DNA of 64,000 bases. It comes from Pseudomonas solani (GTDB taxonomy: Bacteria; Pseudomonadota; Gammaproteobacteria; Pseudomonadales; Pseudomonadaceae). The notes beneath the pieces were generated by a model. The model searched no databases, was not told the origin of the DNA, and was given only the letters and a program-made list of their open reading frames with translations. Below are positions 53,082-61,389 of this stretch, one piece after another. Numbering within the stretch: position 1 is the stretch's first letter; each line of letters begins with the position of its first letter. Both the position numbers and the translations under genes were made by a program. Location: assembly GCF_026072635.1 (NCBI RefSeq), contig NZ_AP023081.1, forward strand, positions 5,948,501 to 6,012,500. The letters are read 5' to 3'.

Positions 53082-54146
53082 ATGGCTAATCAGGTGTTCG
53101 CGAACGGGCTGGAGATTTCCTGCAAGGCGGCCGAGGGGAAGTCCGTCGCCTGCTTCCCCGATGTGTGCTTCACCCCGCCACAAACGCCCGCGACACCACC
53201 CGGCGTCCCCATCCCCTACCCCAACACCGGAATGGCCAGCGACACCTCGAACGGGTCGCGCACCGTGAAGATCTCCGGCAAGGAAGTGATGCTCAAGGAC
53301 AAGAGCTACTTCAAGACCAGCTATGGCGACGAAGCCGGCTGCGCCCCGAAGAAAGGCGTCATCACATCGAAGATCAAGGGCAAGGTGTATTTCACCGCCT
53401 GGTCCATGGATGTGAAGTTCGAAGGCCAGAACGTGGATCGCATGTCCGACCTGACGACCCACAACCACGGCTCGCAAGGCAACACCGTCCCCTGGCCCTA
53501 CCTGGACGAAGTGGCGCTTGCCCTGGATGACCACCCCTGCGCGAAGTCCGGCGATGCCAAGAAGGTCAACGACAATTGCAAGAAACCCATCGCCAGCGAC
53601 TGTTCCGATGACTGCTGCAAGGCCCGCCGCTGTGTGCTCGTGCCTTTCAGCCCGAACAGCTGCGTGGGCTGTGGAGACAAGACACCGCACCACCCCATTC
53701 CCGTCGCCGAGCTTTCCGAACAGCGCAAGGCCGGCGAGGCCCGCGGGCAACCGCGCTACCCCAAGTACTCCGAAGGCGCCGCCCCCTGCGTCTGCGTGGA
53801 AGGCAAGGACCATGACTCGCGCAACCCGGTCTCCACCGAGCTGGACGAGCATGGCCGGGTGGGCGCCAAATTTGCCCAGTTGCGCAACGATCGGATTCCC
53901 AAAAAGTCCAAACTGGGCGACCCATACGACTTCAGCATCGCCCTGGACTGCGGAGCGCAAGCCGTCTCGTCCGCCATGGGCTGCGACGAGGCCTGCGTAC
54001 GCAAACAGCTGGAGGCAGGCCACACGAAGCTGGAGGTGAAGCCCACCGACAAGGCCTTCAAAAGCAAGCAGAAGGCCAATGTTCCGCTGTTCAAGAAGCC
54101 GAAGATCGCCGCCGCGCCCCTGGCGACGCCGGCGCCCCCCAAATAG
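53082..54146 (+). CDS. PAAR-like (DUF4150) type VI nuclease effector, Tse7-like
   Basis: A 354-residue protein with an N-terminal DUF4150/PAAR-like tip domain (about residues 1-135, SVACFPDVCFTPP, PGVPIPYPNT, GMASDTSNGS, VKISGKEVMLKDKSYF, THNHGSQGN) and a C-terminal domain with DKTPHHPIPVAELSE (His203, His204), a CVCVEGKDHDS segment and HGR, as expected of a Tox-GHH2-like HNH/endonuclease VII nuclease. P. aeruginosa Tse7 has the same layout and cuts DNA in rival cells. Six or more Cys between residues 153 and 197 suggest a zinc or disulphide-rich link. The start at 53082 has CAGGAGGAG. The next gene should encode immunity. No VgrG or Hcp is adjacent, so it is an orphan effector unit. Confidence 0.75.
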   Translation: MANQVFANGLEISCKAAEGKSVACFPDVCFTPPQTPATPPGVPIPYPNTGMASDTSNGSRTVKISGKEVMLKDKSYFKTSYGDEAGCAPKKGVITSKIKGKVYFTAWSMDVKFEGQNVDRMSDLTTHNHGSQGNTVPWPYLDEVALALDDHPCAKSGDAKKVNDNCKKPIASDCSDDCCKARRCVLVPFSPNSCVGCGDKTPHHPIPVAELSEQRKAGEARGQPRYPKYSEGAAPCVCVEGKDHDSRNPVSTELDEHGRVGAKFAQLRNDRIPKKSKLGDPYDFSIALDCGAQAVSSAMGCDEACVRKQLEAGHTKLEVKPTDKAFKSKQKANVPLFKKPKIAAAPLATPAPPK

Positions 54147-54161
54147 GACATGGATCGATCG

Positions 54162-55085
54162 ATGACCCGCCAACCCGACTACTTCTTCCTCGATGGCGTG
54201 CCGCTGGGCTCGGGCGATGTGGCGCTTGCCGCGCAATACAACGCCTACCCGGATGTGGACGCCTCACGTGTCCTGCTGAAGCTGCAGGGCCAGTGGACCT
54301 ACATTGATTTCGACGAAGACCTGATCCGCTCCCTGGCGTTCGACCCGGCCAGCGGCACCCTGTACATGCTTGGCAAAAGCGGCGTGATGTACAGCCTGGG
54401 CGGCAAGGGGCCCGACTTTTCCCCGGCAGCGATAGCCGGAACCTTCAGCCAGCAGGAGGTCGTCGACCCGGAGGAGCGCGGCGAGCTCTTCAGGGTTCGC
54501 GCGCTGGATGGCCGCGTGCTGGTGTGTGGCCTGGGAGGCCAGCTGCTCGAACTGAGGAACGGCAACTGGCTGGACCTGAGCTTTGCGGCCCCGATCGCCG
54601 AATCACCGGACTTCGAAGATGTCGGCCTGGATGCCCAGGGCCTGCCCATCGCCGTGGGCTGGGCGGGCGCGGCCTATCGCAGAACGCCTCGAGACTGGCA
54701 ACGCATCGACTGCCCCACCAACGCGATCCTCTCCACCATCGTCGCCGACGGCCCCGGACGGCACCTGCTGTGCGGGAACAACGGGATCGTGCTGGAGATG
54801 GACGACAGCAGTATCTGGGACCTGTCCGTGGACGCGCCCCTGGGCAATCTCTGGTCGGTCACACGCCATGCGGACCTGATCTACGCCTGCGAACCCGGTC
54901 GCCTGCTGGTGCGTGACCGGGACAAGTGGCAGACGGAAATCGTCAGCCAGACCATCGCCTCCCCCTCGTTCCATCGCCTCATTTCCACCGGCTCGGAGCT
55001 GTGGTCATTCGGCGCCGACCATGTCTTCGTGAAACGAGCGGACGGCACCTGGGAGCAGTTCCCGGTCCTGGGTAACGAGCTGTAG
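54162..55085 (+). CDS. Probable cognate immunity protein, Tsi7-like
   Basis: A 307-residue cytoplasmic protein made of repeated beta blades with W or F between strands (WTYIDFDEDLIRSLAFDPAS, GTLYMLGKSGVMYSLGG, ISTGSELWSFGADHVFVKRA), which suggests a beta-propeller. It lies 15 bases after the Tse7-like effector in the same direction, and the P. aeruginosa Tse7 partner Tsi7 is a similar-sized protein in the same place. It should bind and block the nuclease in the producing cell. The start at 54162 was chosen over 54150 for better ribosome-site spacing; both are in frame. It has no signal peptide, in line with a cytoplasmic nuclease target. Confidence 0.7.
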   Translation: MTRQPDYFFLDGVPLGSGDVALAAQYNAYPDVDASRVLLKLQGQWTYIDFDEDLIRSLAFDPASGTLYMLGKSGVMYSLGGKGPDFSPAAIAGTFSQQEVVDPEERGELFRVRALDGRVLVCGLGGQLLELRNGNWLDLSFAAPIAESPDFEDVGLDAQGLPIAVGWAGAAYRRTPRDWQRIDCPTNAILSTIVADGPGRHLLCGNNGIVLEMDDSSIWDLSVDAPLGNLWSVTRHADLIYACEPGRLLVRDRDKWQTEIVSQTIASPSFHRLISTGSELWSFGADHVFVKRADGTWEQFPVLGNEL

Positions 55086-55096
55086 CAGCACGCCTT

Positions 55097-55163
55097 TGTA
55101 GCCCGGGCTTCAGCCCGGGCACAGACCGTAGGTTGGCGCCGAGCGCAGCGAGGCCCAACGCCG
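55097..55163. repeat. Interspersed repeats after the immunity gene
   Basis: A short TGTAGCCCGGGCTTCAGCCC arm (55097-55121) is followed by GTAGGTTGGCGCCGAGCGCA with an inverted GAGGCCCAACG. Both are scattered Pseudomonas-type units in a 124-base gap with no gene. Confidence 0.75.
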
Positions 55164-55209
55164 CCCGGTGCTACCGGGTGGTCAGGCGGAGGGCCTCGCT
55201 TATCGCGGG

Positions 55210-55434
55210 TCAGAGATACCGCAGCGGATCACCACTGAGCAGCGGGTAGATCCGCTCCTCTTCCAGCGAGCCGTCCTCGCCGTGGATCTTCACCGACGAT
55301 TGCAGGTGCCCGACCTGGGCGGCGGCCATGCAGATGACGTCCGCCTTGCTGTCCGAGCTGAACAGGTTGTCCAGGCTGCCGAAGCGGCGGCACGCCCATT
55401 CCTGGTGGTCCTTGACGATAAGGAAGTGTTCCAT
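55210..55434 (-). CDS. Small unknown protein, DUF2188-like fold
   Basis: A 74-residue acidic soluble protein (MEHFLIVKDHQEWACRRFGS). Its beta-alpha pattern with VKIHGEDGSLEEERIYP recalls DUF2188-type proteins that end HGRDGRIRE, but the match is weak. The ATG at 55434 has GAGGG eight bases upstream. It lies 11 bases after the DUF3509-type gene in the same direction, so they form a small operon. The function is unknown. Confidence 0.6.
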   Translation of the reverse strand: MEHFLIVKDHQEWACRRFGSLDNLFSSDSKADVICMAAAQVGHLQSSVKIHGEDGSLEEERIYPLLSGDPLRYL

Positions 55435-55445
55435 GGCGTGGGCCC

Positions 55446-55784
55446 TCAGCAGGAGGCGCGCGTGGGGCGCGGGTCATCGCCATGGGCGGTGAGCGCCCGC
55501 GCGGCGAAGGGAGAAGCGAGGTCGTGAGCCGGCCGTTCAGGGGCGAGCCAGCTGGCACCCTGCCCCGGCTGACGATCACCGCTGGCCTGCACATCGTGCA
55601 CCAGCTCGCGGATCAGACCGCCGACCTGAGCCCGCGACAGCACGCTCTCGCAATCGATGACCCGGTGGAAGGCCGGCTGGGCCTCGCCGCCGATGGTCAA
55701 TGACAGGCGACCGTCCGGGCGGGTGGTGAGGGACACTTCCCGACCGGGAAAGGCTTCGATGATTTCTCTGACACAGACATTCAT
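55446..55784 (-). CDS. DUF3509-like protein
   Basis: A 112-residue protein whose first 75 residues (REIIEAFPGREVSLTTRPDG, RVIDCESVLSRAQVGGLIRE) fit the DUF3509 family, a small group found mostly in Pseudomonas with no known function. The last 35 residues are proline- and alanine-rich and probably disordered. The ATG at 55784 has an AGAAGGAGAACGCCC site; a longer frame from 55934 has no support. It is followed by the small gene at 55210. Confidence 0.65.
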   Translation of the reverse strand: MNVCVREIIEAFPGREVSLTTRPDGRLSLTIGGEAQPAFHRVIDCESVLSRAQVGGLIRELVHDVQASGDRQPGQGASWLAPERPAHDLASPFAARALTAHGDDPRPTRASC

Positions 55785-55960
55785 GGGCGTTCTCCTTCTT
55801 GTAGCGAGAGAAGGAGCACGCAACATGCCAGCTTGGCCTTTTCGTAAAGGCCCTTTTAAAACAACGAGTTGCCAAACAATCCTGTGACGGGGCGAATTGC
55901 AATCTGCAAGATCGCCCCGCGCAGCCCTCGGCATTTTGCATTGGCCACCGGGGCCGCCAG
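55785..55960. other. Short AT-richer gap
   Basis: This 176-base gap between the DUF3509 gene and the GH76-like gene terminator includes the promoter area of the DUF3509 operon. The AT-rich GGCCCTTTTAAAACAACGAG (55849-55868) is the best place for a promoter. No gene is seen. Confidence 0.4.
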
Positions 55961-55987
55961 GAAAACCCCGGGCCCACTGGCCCGGGG
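55961..55987 (-). terminator. Terminator of the GH76-like gene
   Basis: On the minus strand CCCCGGGCC (55987-55979) pairs with GGCCCGGGG (55974-55966) around a four-base loop, and TTTTC follows. It ends 9 bases after the GH76-like stop. Confidence 0.85.
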
Positions 55988-55995
55988 CACAGCCA

Positions 55996-57135
55996 TCATT
56001 TGATGGTTTCGTTCCCCAGACCCAAGGCCAACGCGGCGTTCAGGGCGTCCTGCCCGGCGGTCTGCAGGATCAGGTCGCACAGTTGTGGGTCCTTGCCAGA
56101 GAGGGTCTCGGGCTCCCAGACGCCCGGGCGGCGGCTCCAGTTGAACCTGAACTGGCAAGCGCCACCACTGCCCTGGGTGGCCGTGGCCCAGACGGAAGCG
56201 GCGTTGTTCCTGACGAAATCCTTGTAGACCGCGCTGCCTCCCGACGCACCGTAGAGGCCCTGCATGCAGCGCATGAAGACGCCCTTCCCGGTGGCGTAGT
56301 CGGCAATGAAGCCTTCGAGCGCGCCGCTGATCTCGTATTCGTGGAGGATGCCGTCGTTGTCGATCATCCGCTTCAGCACGGCGGCCGCTACCTTGTGGGA
56401 AACCTCACTCCCCGACCCCATCGCCAGGACGAATTGCCCCTGGTCGCCGGTCCAATGCCACTCAGGGTTGGCCGCATTCCCACGAGGCCGCTCCAGCACC
56501 AGGTCCTGCGCGGTCCGCAGCGACCCGGGGATACCGAGCCACTTGTCGAACCACTGGAATTCAGCCGTCGCCATCTCCGCATACTTTGGCGCGTCGGGAT
56601 CGTTCGGGTTCAACTGGGCCAGGCCCCGGGAGAGCAGCAGGAACCCCAGGTTGGTGACGGTATTGCGACCCGACATCGGTTGGTCGGGGTCCTTGAGGTT
56701 GAACGTGCCACCCCTGATAGGCGCACTGCCCGCCGCATGATCCTCACCGCCCTCGTTGTAGCTGTCATCCGACCAATGCCCGGCGAGCTTGTCCCAGCAG
56801 TGCTTCGTGGCGCCGATGATGCCTTCTCGCAGTTGATCGTCACGGGGGTCTTGGTAGCCCAGCGCTTCCCAGTTGTACAAGGCGATAAGGAATGCATTTC
56901 CCCACCAGCCGTAGTCGTCCACCCACCAGTCGACCCTGGCGTTCAGGTCCTGGTAGATGCCATAGGCCTTGCGCAGGATCCCGCCGTCGTCGTGCTGCTT
57001 CGAATTGACGAGATAGTCGAGGCAGCAATGCAGCGTGTTGCCGGCGAACCAGAAGTTCCCCGGGAAGACCTCGGGCTGGTAGAGGTTCAGCAGGCTTTTG
57101 TAACCGGCCGAAGCGGCCTCGTTGAATGTGGTCAT
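55996..57135 (-). CDS. GH76-like glycoside hydrolase
   Basis: A 379-residue protein with an alpha/alpha barrel pattern and the paired acidic motif WWVDDYGWWGNAF near residue 75, which resembles the Asp-Asp motif of GH76 alpha-1,6-mannanases. Other conserved stretches include RNTVTNLGFLLLSRGLAQLN and WHWTGDQGQFVLAM. Fungal and Bacteroides GH76 enzymes cut alpha-mannan; the role in a Pseudomonas is unknown. No signal peptide is seen, so it may be cytoplasmic or leave by another route. The ATG at 57135 follows AAGGAAAGCGTC. It is a single-gene unit with its own terminator. Confidence 0.65.
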   Translation of the reverse strand: MTTFNEAASAGYKSLLNLYQPEVFPGNFWFAGNTLHCCLDYLVNSKQHDDGGILRKAYGIYQDLNARVDWWVDDYGWWGNAFLIALYNWEALGYQDPRDDQLREGIIGATKHCWDKLAGHWSDDSYNEGGEDHAAGSAPIRGGTFNLKDPDQPMSGRNTVTNLGFLLLSRGLAQLNPNDPDAPKYAEMATAEFQWFDKWLGIPGSLRTAQDLVLERPRGNAANPEWHWTGDQGQFVLAMGSGSEVSHKVAAAVLKRMIDNDGILHEYEISGALEGFIADYATGKGVFMRCMQGLYGASGGSAVYKDFVRNNAASVWATATQGSGGACQFRFNWSRRPGVWEPETLSGKDPQLCDLILQTAGQDALNAALALGLGNETIK

Positions 57136-57350
57136 GACGCTTTCCTTGCATGAGATGGGATGGGAGCCGGCGACTCCCGTGCCCTCCAGCGGCGCACGAC
57201 TCCCCTGCGGGGGAGCACTCCTTGCGCATCGCGGGGCATGGGGGAAATACGACTCGAACGGCGACCAGGCACGGCAGAAAGAAACGAAGACGAGCGCTGC
57301 CGCAGGTTGCGGACAGGCTCATTCCTGCCGGGTACGGGGATTGAAAGAAC
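57136..57350. other. Gap upstream of the GH76-like gene
   Basis: These 215 bases contain the promoter area of the minus-strand gene ending at 57135. They are GC-rich with no inverted repeat or frame that can be supported. Confidence 0.4.
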
Positions 57351-57471
57351 GTCGAAAGCATTGGCTCTGTCTGCGTTAAGTGTTGCTAGAAGAATGGAGT
57401 CCAGCTGATTGCCGAGTTTTGTTGAGGCTTTTCGTTTCGCCCCCCGGGCGAGTTTCTTTTGGCAATCGCCC

Positions 57472-58734
57472 TGTATAGACCGGAGACATGGTGGACACAT
57501 GTGCGGGGACATGGTTGACACATTATGGTCCGTAGTCAGGGTTGTTCAGGTCGATAGTTCGTAGAAATTGATGGCAGAAGTACACGTCGTACAACGCCTC
57601 GCTTTCAGGCCTGGGACGTATAGCGATCAAGTGCCCAGCAAGCCCCTTGGCGATGCGGAAGTAGTGTTTTCTAAAGCGGAATCGGCTGTGATAAACCTTT
57701 GTCACTTCGTCATCCGGGGCATATTCGAAGTCCTCCAGTTTTTCTGGAAATGGCCAGGGGCTTGTGCGGTATCGCTCCATGGGAACCTGATAGCCCAGCG
57801 CTTCGTGGGGCCGTTGAAGGTTGTAGATCTCCCTCCATTGATCGAAAGCAGCCTGGGCTTCGATCAAGTCGTGAAAGTGCTTTCCCTTGAGTACTTCAGC
57901 TTTGAGCGCGCGATGAAAGCGCTCGTTTTTGCCATTGGTTTGTGGATGGTAAGGCCGGCTGAAGCTCAGGCGAATGCCCAGCCGGACCAGCCAAACACCC
58001 AGCTCGGATAGTTCACCCGGATTACGTGGCGAGCCCCAAGGGGAGCCGTTATCGGTGTTGATTCGGGCAGGCAAACCATAGCGGCGGAAGACTTCGCTCA
58101 GCTTTTCCTGAACCGTTTCCTTGCGCTCATTGGCGCAGGCCTGGATCGCCAGGTTGAAGCGGGAATGGTCATCCACAACCGTCAACGGATGACACTGGCC
58201 TTGCTGGGTCGGAAAGTAGCCCTTGAAATCCATCTGCCAGAGGTCATTGGGGGCCTCGTGCTCGAAGCGCTGCCAGGGCTTCTTGGCTTCCTTTTCAGGC
58301 GGCAGGATCAGCAGATGGCGGTGCAGGACGTTAGTCACAGTGCTGGAGGCAATACCGCAGTTAAGGACATGGCTGATCTTGCGTCCGCCCCACGCAGGAT
58401 GCGCCTGACGCAACGCAACCACCTCCGTTTCCAGCGCGGGAGGGGTCCGCTTGGGGCTATTGAGCGGCCGGCGGGATTTCTCGTGCAGGCCATCTCTCCC
58501 GCTCTGTTCGTATCGCTTAAGCCACTTGTAAGCCGTTTGCGGGCTGATACCGAAGCGTCGGCACAGTTCTCGCCTGTTGCTGTCAGGCTGTAAGGCCAAC
58601 GCAATGAATTCCTCTTTCAAGCTCATGGCGTCTCTCGTGTTCCAAGGCATGGTATGGATCCCCGGCAAGGCAGCTCGCCGGAAAGTGTCAACCATGTCTC
58701 CGTACACCTGTCAGCTATGTCCTCGGTCTATACA
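57472..58734 (-). mobile_element. IS481-family insertion sequence
   Basis: A 1263-base insertion with terminal inverted repeats: TGTATAGACCGGAGACATGG at the left (57472) and, reversed at the right (ending 58734), TGTATAGACCGAGGACATAG. One transposase gene on the minus strand fills it. It interrupts repeat copy B; the uninterrupted sequence can be read in copy A. No clear target duplication is visible at the joints. Confidence 0.9.
57523..58650 (-). CDS. IS481-family transposase
   Basis: A 375-residue transposase. The N-terminal helix-turn-helix (ELCRRFGISPQTAYKWLKRY) is followed by a DDE integrase core with catalytic Asp in WQMDFKGYF, second Asp in NTDNGSPWG and Glu in NGKNERFHRALKAE. It moves the surrounding 1.26-kb element. 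The start at 58650 (MPWNTRDAMSLKEEF) is the usual one for this group; an ATG at 58707 is less likely. The gene is intact, so the element may still move. Lower GC than flanking genes fits recent arrival. Confidence 0.9.
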   Translation of the reverse strand: MPWNTRDAMSLKEEFIALALQPDSNRRELCRRFGISPQTAYKWLKRYEQSGRDGLHEKSRRPLNSPKRTPPALETEVVALRQAHPAWGGRKISHVLNCGIASSTVTNVLHRHLLILPPEKEAKKPWQRFEHEAPNDLWQMDFKGYFPTQQGQCHPLTVVDDHSRFNLAIQACANERKETVQEKLSEVFRRYGLPARINTDNGSPWGSPRNPGELSELGVWLVRLGIRLSFSRPYHPQTNGKNERFHRALKAEVLKGKHFHDLIEAQAAFDQWREIYNLQRPHEALGYQVPMERYRTSPWPFPEKLEDFEYAPDDEVTKVYHSRFRFRKHYFRIAKGLAGHLIAIRPRPESEALYDVYFCHQFLRTIDLNNPDYGP

Positions 58735-59115
58735 TCAGTCGCCAGAAAAGGAACCAAAAGGGCTTGCCCCATCATCCGGCCCGACTGCGTCGGGTTCCCT
58801 CACTCCATCGCCGCTCTGGGGGCCGGCGCGATGGGCCATCCATGGCCTGGCGCGCCTCTGGCGGCATCCATGCCGCTCGTCCCCCGGCGCAACGATTCGC
58901 TCGGCCTCCTGGGAAGGGGCGTTTGGCGGCTGCCCCAACCTTCTTCGCCCAGCGCACCACCACGTGGTGCGCACGTACTTTCGTAGGATGGGTAGAGCGG
59001 AGCGAAACCCATGCGGTGGAAGTGGCAGAAGTCCATAAATGCCCGGAAAGCACCGTGCTTGAACGCTTTCTTTAAAACCACAACAGCTAACGCAGACAGA
59101 GCCAAAGCATTCGCC
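58735..59115. other. Right part of repeat copy B
   Basis: These bases are the non-coding right part of copy B and hold no gene. They contain REP-like pieces and the right terminal repeat. Confidence 0.7.
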
Positions 59116-59254
59116 AGCCTGAGCAGCGTAGATCAGCCGGACACCCGGGCGAGGTCACGTTCCGCATAAGCGCAACGGGCGTTATGTCCGAGCACGCAAA
59201 ACCTCCAATCCCCACGGAGCGCTCTACACCGGGCTTATAAAACTGTGGCGCACT

Positions 59255-59280
59255 AATTGTTATGTTGTAACATTACAATT
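59255..59280. promoter_or_regulatory. Zur box before znuD
   Basis: AATTGTTATGTTGTAACATT with ACAATT after it forms an imperfect 26-base palindrome that fits Zur sites (GTTATRTTATAAC core). It is 23 bases before the TonB receptor start at 59304, overlapping the likely promoter, so zinc should repress the gene. Confidence 0.85.
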
Positions 59281-59303
59281 CCAACTCACAGGAACCGCCT
59301 CCG

Positions 59304-61340
59304 ATGTCCGCTCGCTTCCTCCGCCTCCACACCCCCATCGCCGCGGCCTTGCTGATGGCGCAGCATGCGTTCGCCGCCCAGCCCATGGTCCTCGAGCAGC
59401 AGGTGATCACCGCCAACCCGCTGAAAAGCGAAGCCCTCGCCTCGCCCACCAGCGTGGTGGAAGGCGACGAGCTGAGCCTGCGCAGCGCCGCGCAACTGGG
59501 CGAAACACTCAACGGCCTGCCCGGCGTCTCCTCCACCTATTTCGGCCCGGCCGCCAGCCGCCCGGTGATCCGCGGCTTCGACGGCGACCGCATCCGCATC
59601 CTGCGCAATGGCGTTGGCGCGCTGGACGCATCCTCGCTCTCCTACGACCACGCCGTGCCCTATGACGCGGCCAACGCCGAGCGCATCGAAGTGGTACGCG
59701 GCCCGGCGGCGCTGCTGTACGGCGGCAGCGCCGTGGGCGGCGTGGTCAACACCTTCGACAACCGCATCCCCACCGAGCCGGTGGACGGCCTGCACGGTGG
59801 CGGCGGGCTGCGCTACGGCGGCGCCGATACCACCCGCAGCGCAGCCGGCAAGCTGGAGGCCGGCGACGGCAACTTCGCCCTGCACCTGGACGCCAACTCG
59901 CGGCAGTTCAACGACACGCGCATCCCCGGCTACGCCCGCTCCCGCGACCAGCGCGCCCAGGACGGCGACGACAGCAAGCACCGCGTCAACAACAGCGACG
60001 GCCGCCAGGACGGCGGCGCGGTGGGCGGTGCCTACCACTGGGACCACGGCTACGTCGGCCTCTCCTACGACGAGTACGACAGCAACTACGGCTCGCCCGC
60101 CGAAGACGCCGTGCGCATCGACATGGAGCAGCGCCACTACGCCATGGCCTCGGAGATCCGTGACCTGGAAGGCCCCTTCAGCTCCCTGAAGCTGGACTTC
60201 GGCCACACCACCTACGAGCACCGCGAGATCGAGGACGGCGAAGTCGGTACCACCTTCAAGAACGACGGCTACGAGGCCCGCCTCGAAGCCCGTCACGCGC
60301 CCATCGGCCCGCTGGAAGGCGTGGTCGGCGTGCAGGTGGCCAGCAGCCGCTTCGAGGCCCTGGGCGAGGAAGCCTTCGTGCCGCAGACCGACACCGACAG
60401 CGGCGCCCTCTTCGCCCTGGAAAGCTGGCAGGCCACCGAGCGCCTGGAGCTCACCCTCGGCGGGCGCCTGGAACACACCCGCCTGCGCCCGGACGCCGCC
60501 GGCAACGAGCGTTTCGAAGGCGCCGACGACAGCCACAGCTTCACCGCCGGCAGCCTGTCGTTCGGCTCCATCTACCGCCTCACCGACATCTGGTCCCTGG
60601 CCGGCACCCTCAGCTACACCGAGCGCGCGCCGACCTTCTACGAGCTCTACGCCAACGGCCCCCACGCCGCCACCGGCACCTACGAGGTGGGCGATGCGGA
60701 TGCCGAAAAAGAGAAGTCCTGGTCCACCGACCTGGCCCTGCGCTTCGACGACGGCACCCACAAGGGCAGCGTCGGCGTGTTCTACAGCCGCTTCTCCAAC
60801 TACATCGGCCTGCTGGGCAGCGGCCGCTACCTCGACGAGGACGGCCAGGAAGTCGCCCCGAGCGACGACGATGCCCTGCCGGAATACCTCTACAGCGGCG
60901 TGAAGGCCGACTTCTGGGGCGTCGAGGCGCAGGACCACTGGCGCCTGGCGCAGACCCCGTACGGCGAGTTCGCCCTGCAGAGTTCCGCCGACTACACCCG
61001 TGCCAAGAACAAGGAGACCGGCGAACCGCTGCCGCGCATCTCACCCCTGCGCCTGAACAGCGCCCTGCTGTGGAATTACCAGAGCTGGCAGGCCAGCGTC
61101 GGCGTCGAGCACGCCAGTGCCCAGCGCCGGGTCCCGACCGAAGAGCGCGGCACCGACGGCTACACCACCCTCAACGCCAGCCTCGGCTACCGCTTCGACC
61201 TGGCGGAAAGCGAGTGGCTGGTGTTCCTCAAGGGCGACAACCTCAACGACCAGACCGTGCGCTACGCCAGCTCGATCCTGCGGGACGAAGTGCCGGCGGC
61301 CGGCCGCAGCGTCGAGGCCGGGGTACGGGTCGCGTTCTGA
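59304..61340 (+). CDS. znuD: ZnuD-like zinc TonB-dependent receptor
   Basis: A 678-residue outer-membrane receptor: signal peptide (about residues 1-24, HAFAAQ), plug with LGETLNGLPGVSSTYFGPAA, RPVIRGFDGDRIRILRNGVG and RIEVVRGPAALLYGGSAVGG, and a barrel ending RSVEAGVRVAF. The plug-barrel sequence and the VVNTFDNRIP stretch are typical of ZnuD-type receptors. His- and Asp-rich loops (SKHRVNNSDGRQDGGAVGGA region) could hold zinc. A Zur box before the gene confirms zinc control. It should bring zinc, or a zinc complex, across the outer membrane. Confidence 0.9.
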   Translation: MSARFLRLHTPIAAALLMAQHAFAAQPMVLEQQVITANPLKSEALASPTSVVEGDELSLRSAAQLGETLNGLPGVSSTYFGPAASRPVIRGFDGDRIRILRNGVGALDASSLSYDHAVPYDAANAERIEVVRGPAALLYGGSAVGGVVNTFDNRIPTEPVDGLHGGGGLRYGGADTTRSAAGKLEAGDGNFALHLDANSRQFNDTRIPGYARSRDQRAQDGDDSKHRVNNSDGRQDGGAVGGAYHWDHGYVGLSYDEYDSNYGSPAEDAVRIDMEQRHYAMASEIRDLEGPFSSLKLDFGHTTYEHREIEDGEVGTTFKNDGYEARLEARHAPIGPLEGVVGVQVASSRFEALGEEAFVPQTDTDSGALFALESWQATERLELTLGGRLEHTRLRPDAAGNERFEGADDSHSFTAGSLSFGSIYRLTDIWSLAGTLSYTERAPTFYELYANGPHAATGTYEVGDADAEKEKSWSTDLALRFDDGTHKGSVGVFYSRFSNYIGLLGSGRYLDEDGQEVAPSDDDALPEYLYSGVKADFWGVEAQDHWRLAQTPYGEFALQSSADYTRAKNKETGEPLPRISPLRLNSALLWNYQSWQASVGVEHASAQRRVPTEERGTDGYTTLNASLGYRFDLAESEWLVFLKGDNLNDQTVRYASSILRDEVPAAGRSVEAGVRVAF

Positions 61341-61350
61341 CCCACGGACA

Positions 61351-61371
61351 ACGGGGCCGTTGCGGCCCCGT
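61351..61371. terminator. Stem between znuD and the LysR gene
   Basis: ACGGGGCCG (61351-61359) pairs with CGGCCCCGT (61363-61371). It lies between two convergent genes. No T run follows, so it may only stabilise ends. Confidence 0.5.
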
Positions 61372-61389
61372 CGTCATGCCCTCATCGCG

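Larger units (their letters stand above)
57351..59115. repeat. Repeat element copy B, split by an IS481 insertion
   Basis: This is the reverse-orientation copy of the 38613-39167 element. The outer ends are inverted (57351-57385 and 59081-59115) and share the core TTGGCTCTGTCTGCGTTA. Without the inserted IS (57472-58734) it is about 502 bases. The internal order, including GTCGCCAGAAAAGGAACCAA and GTAGGATGGGTAGAGCGGAG, mirrors copy A. Confidence 0.85.
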
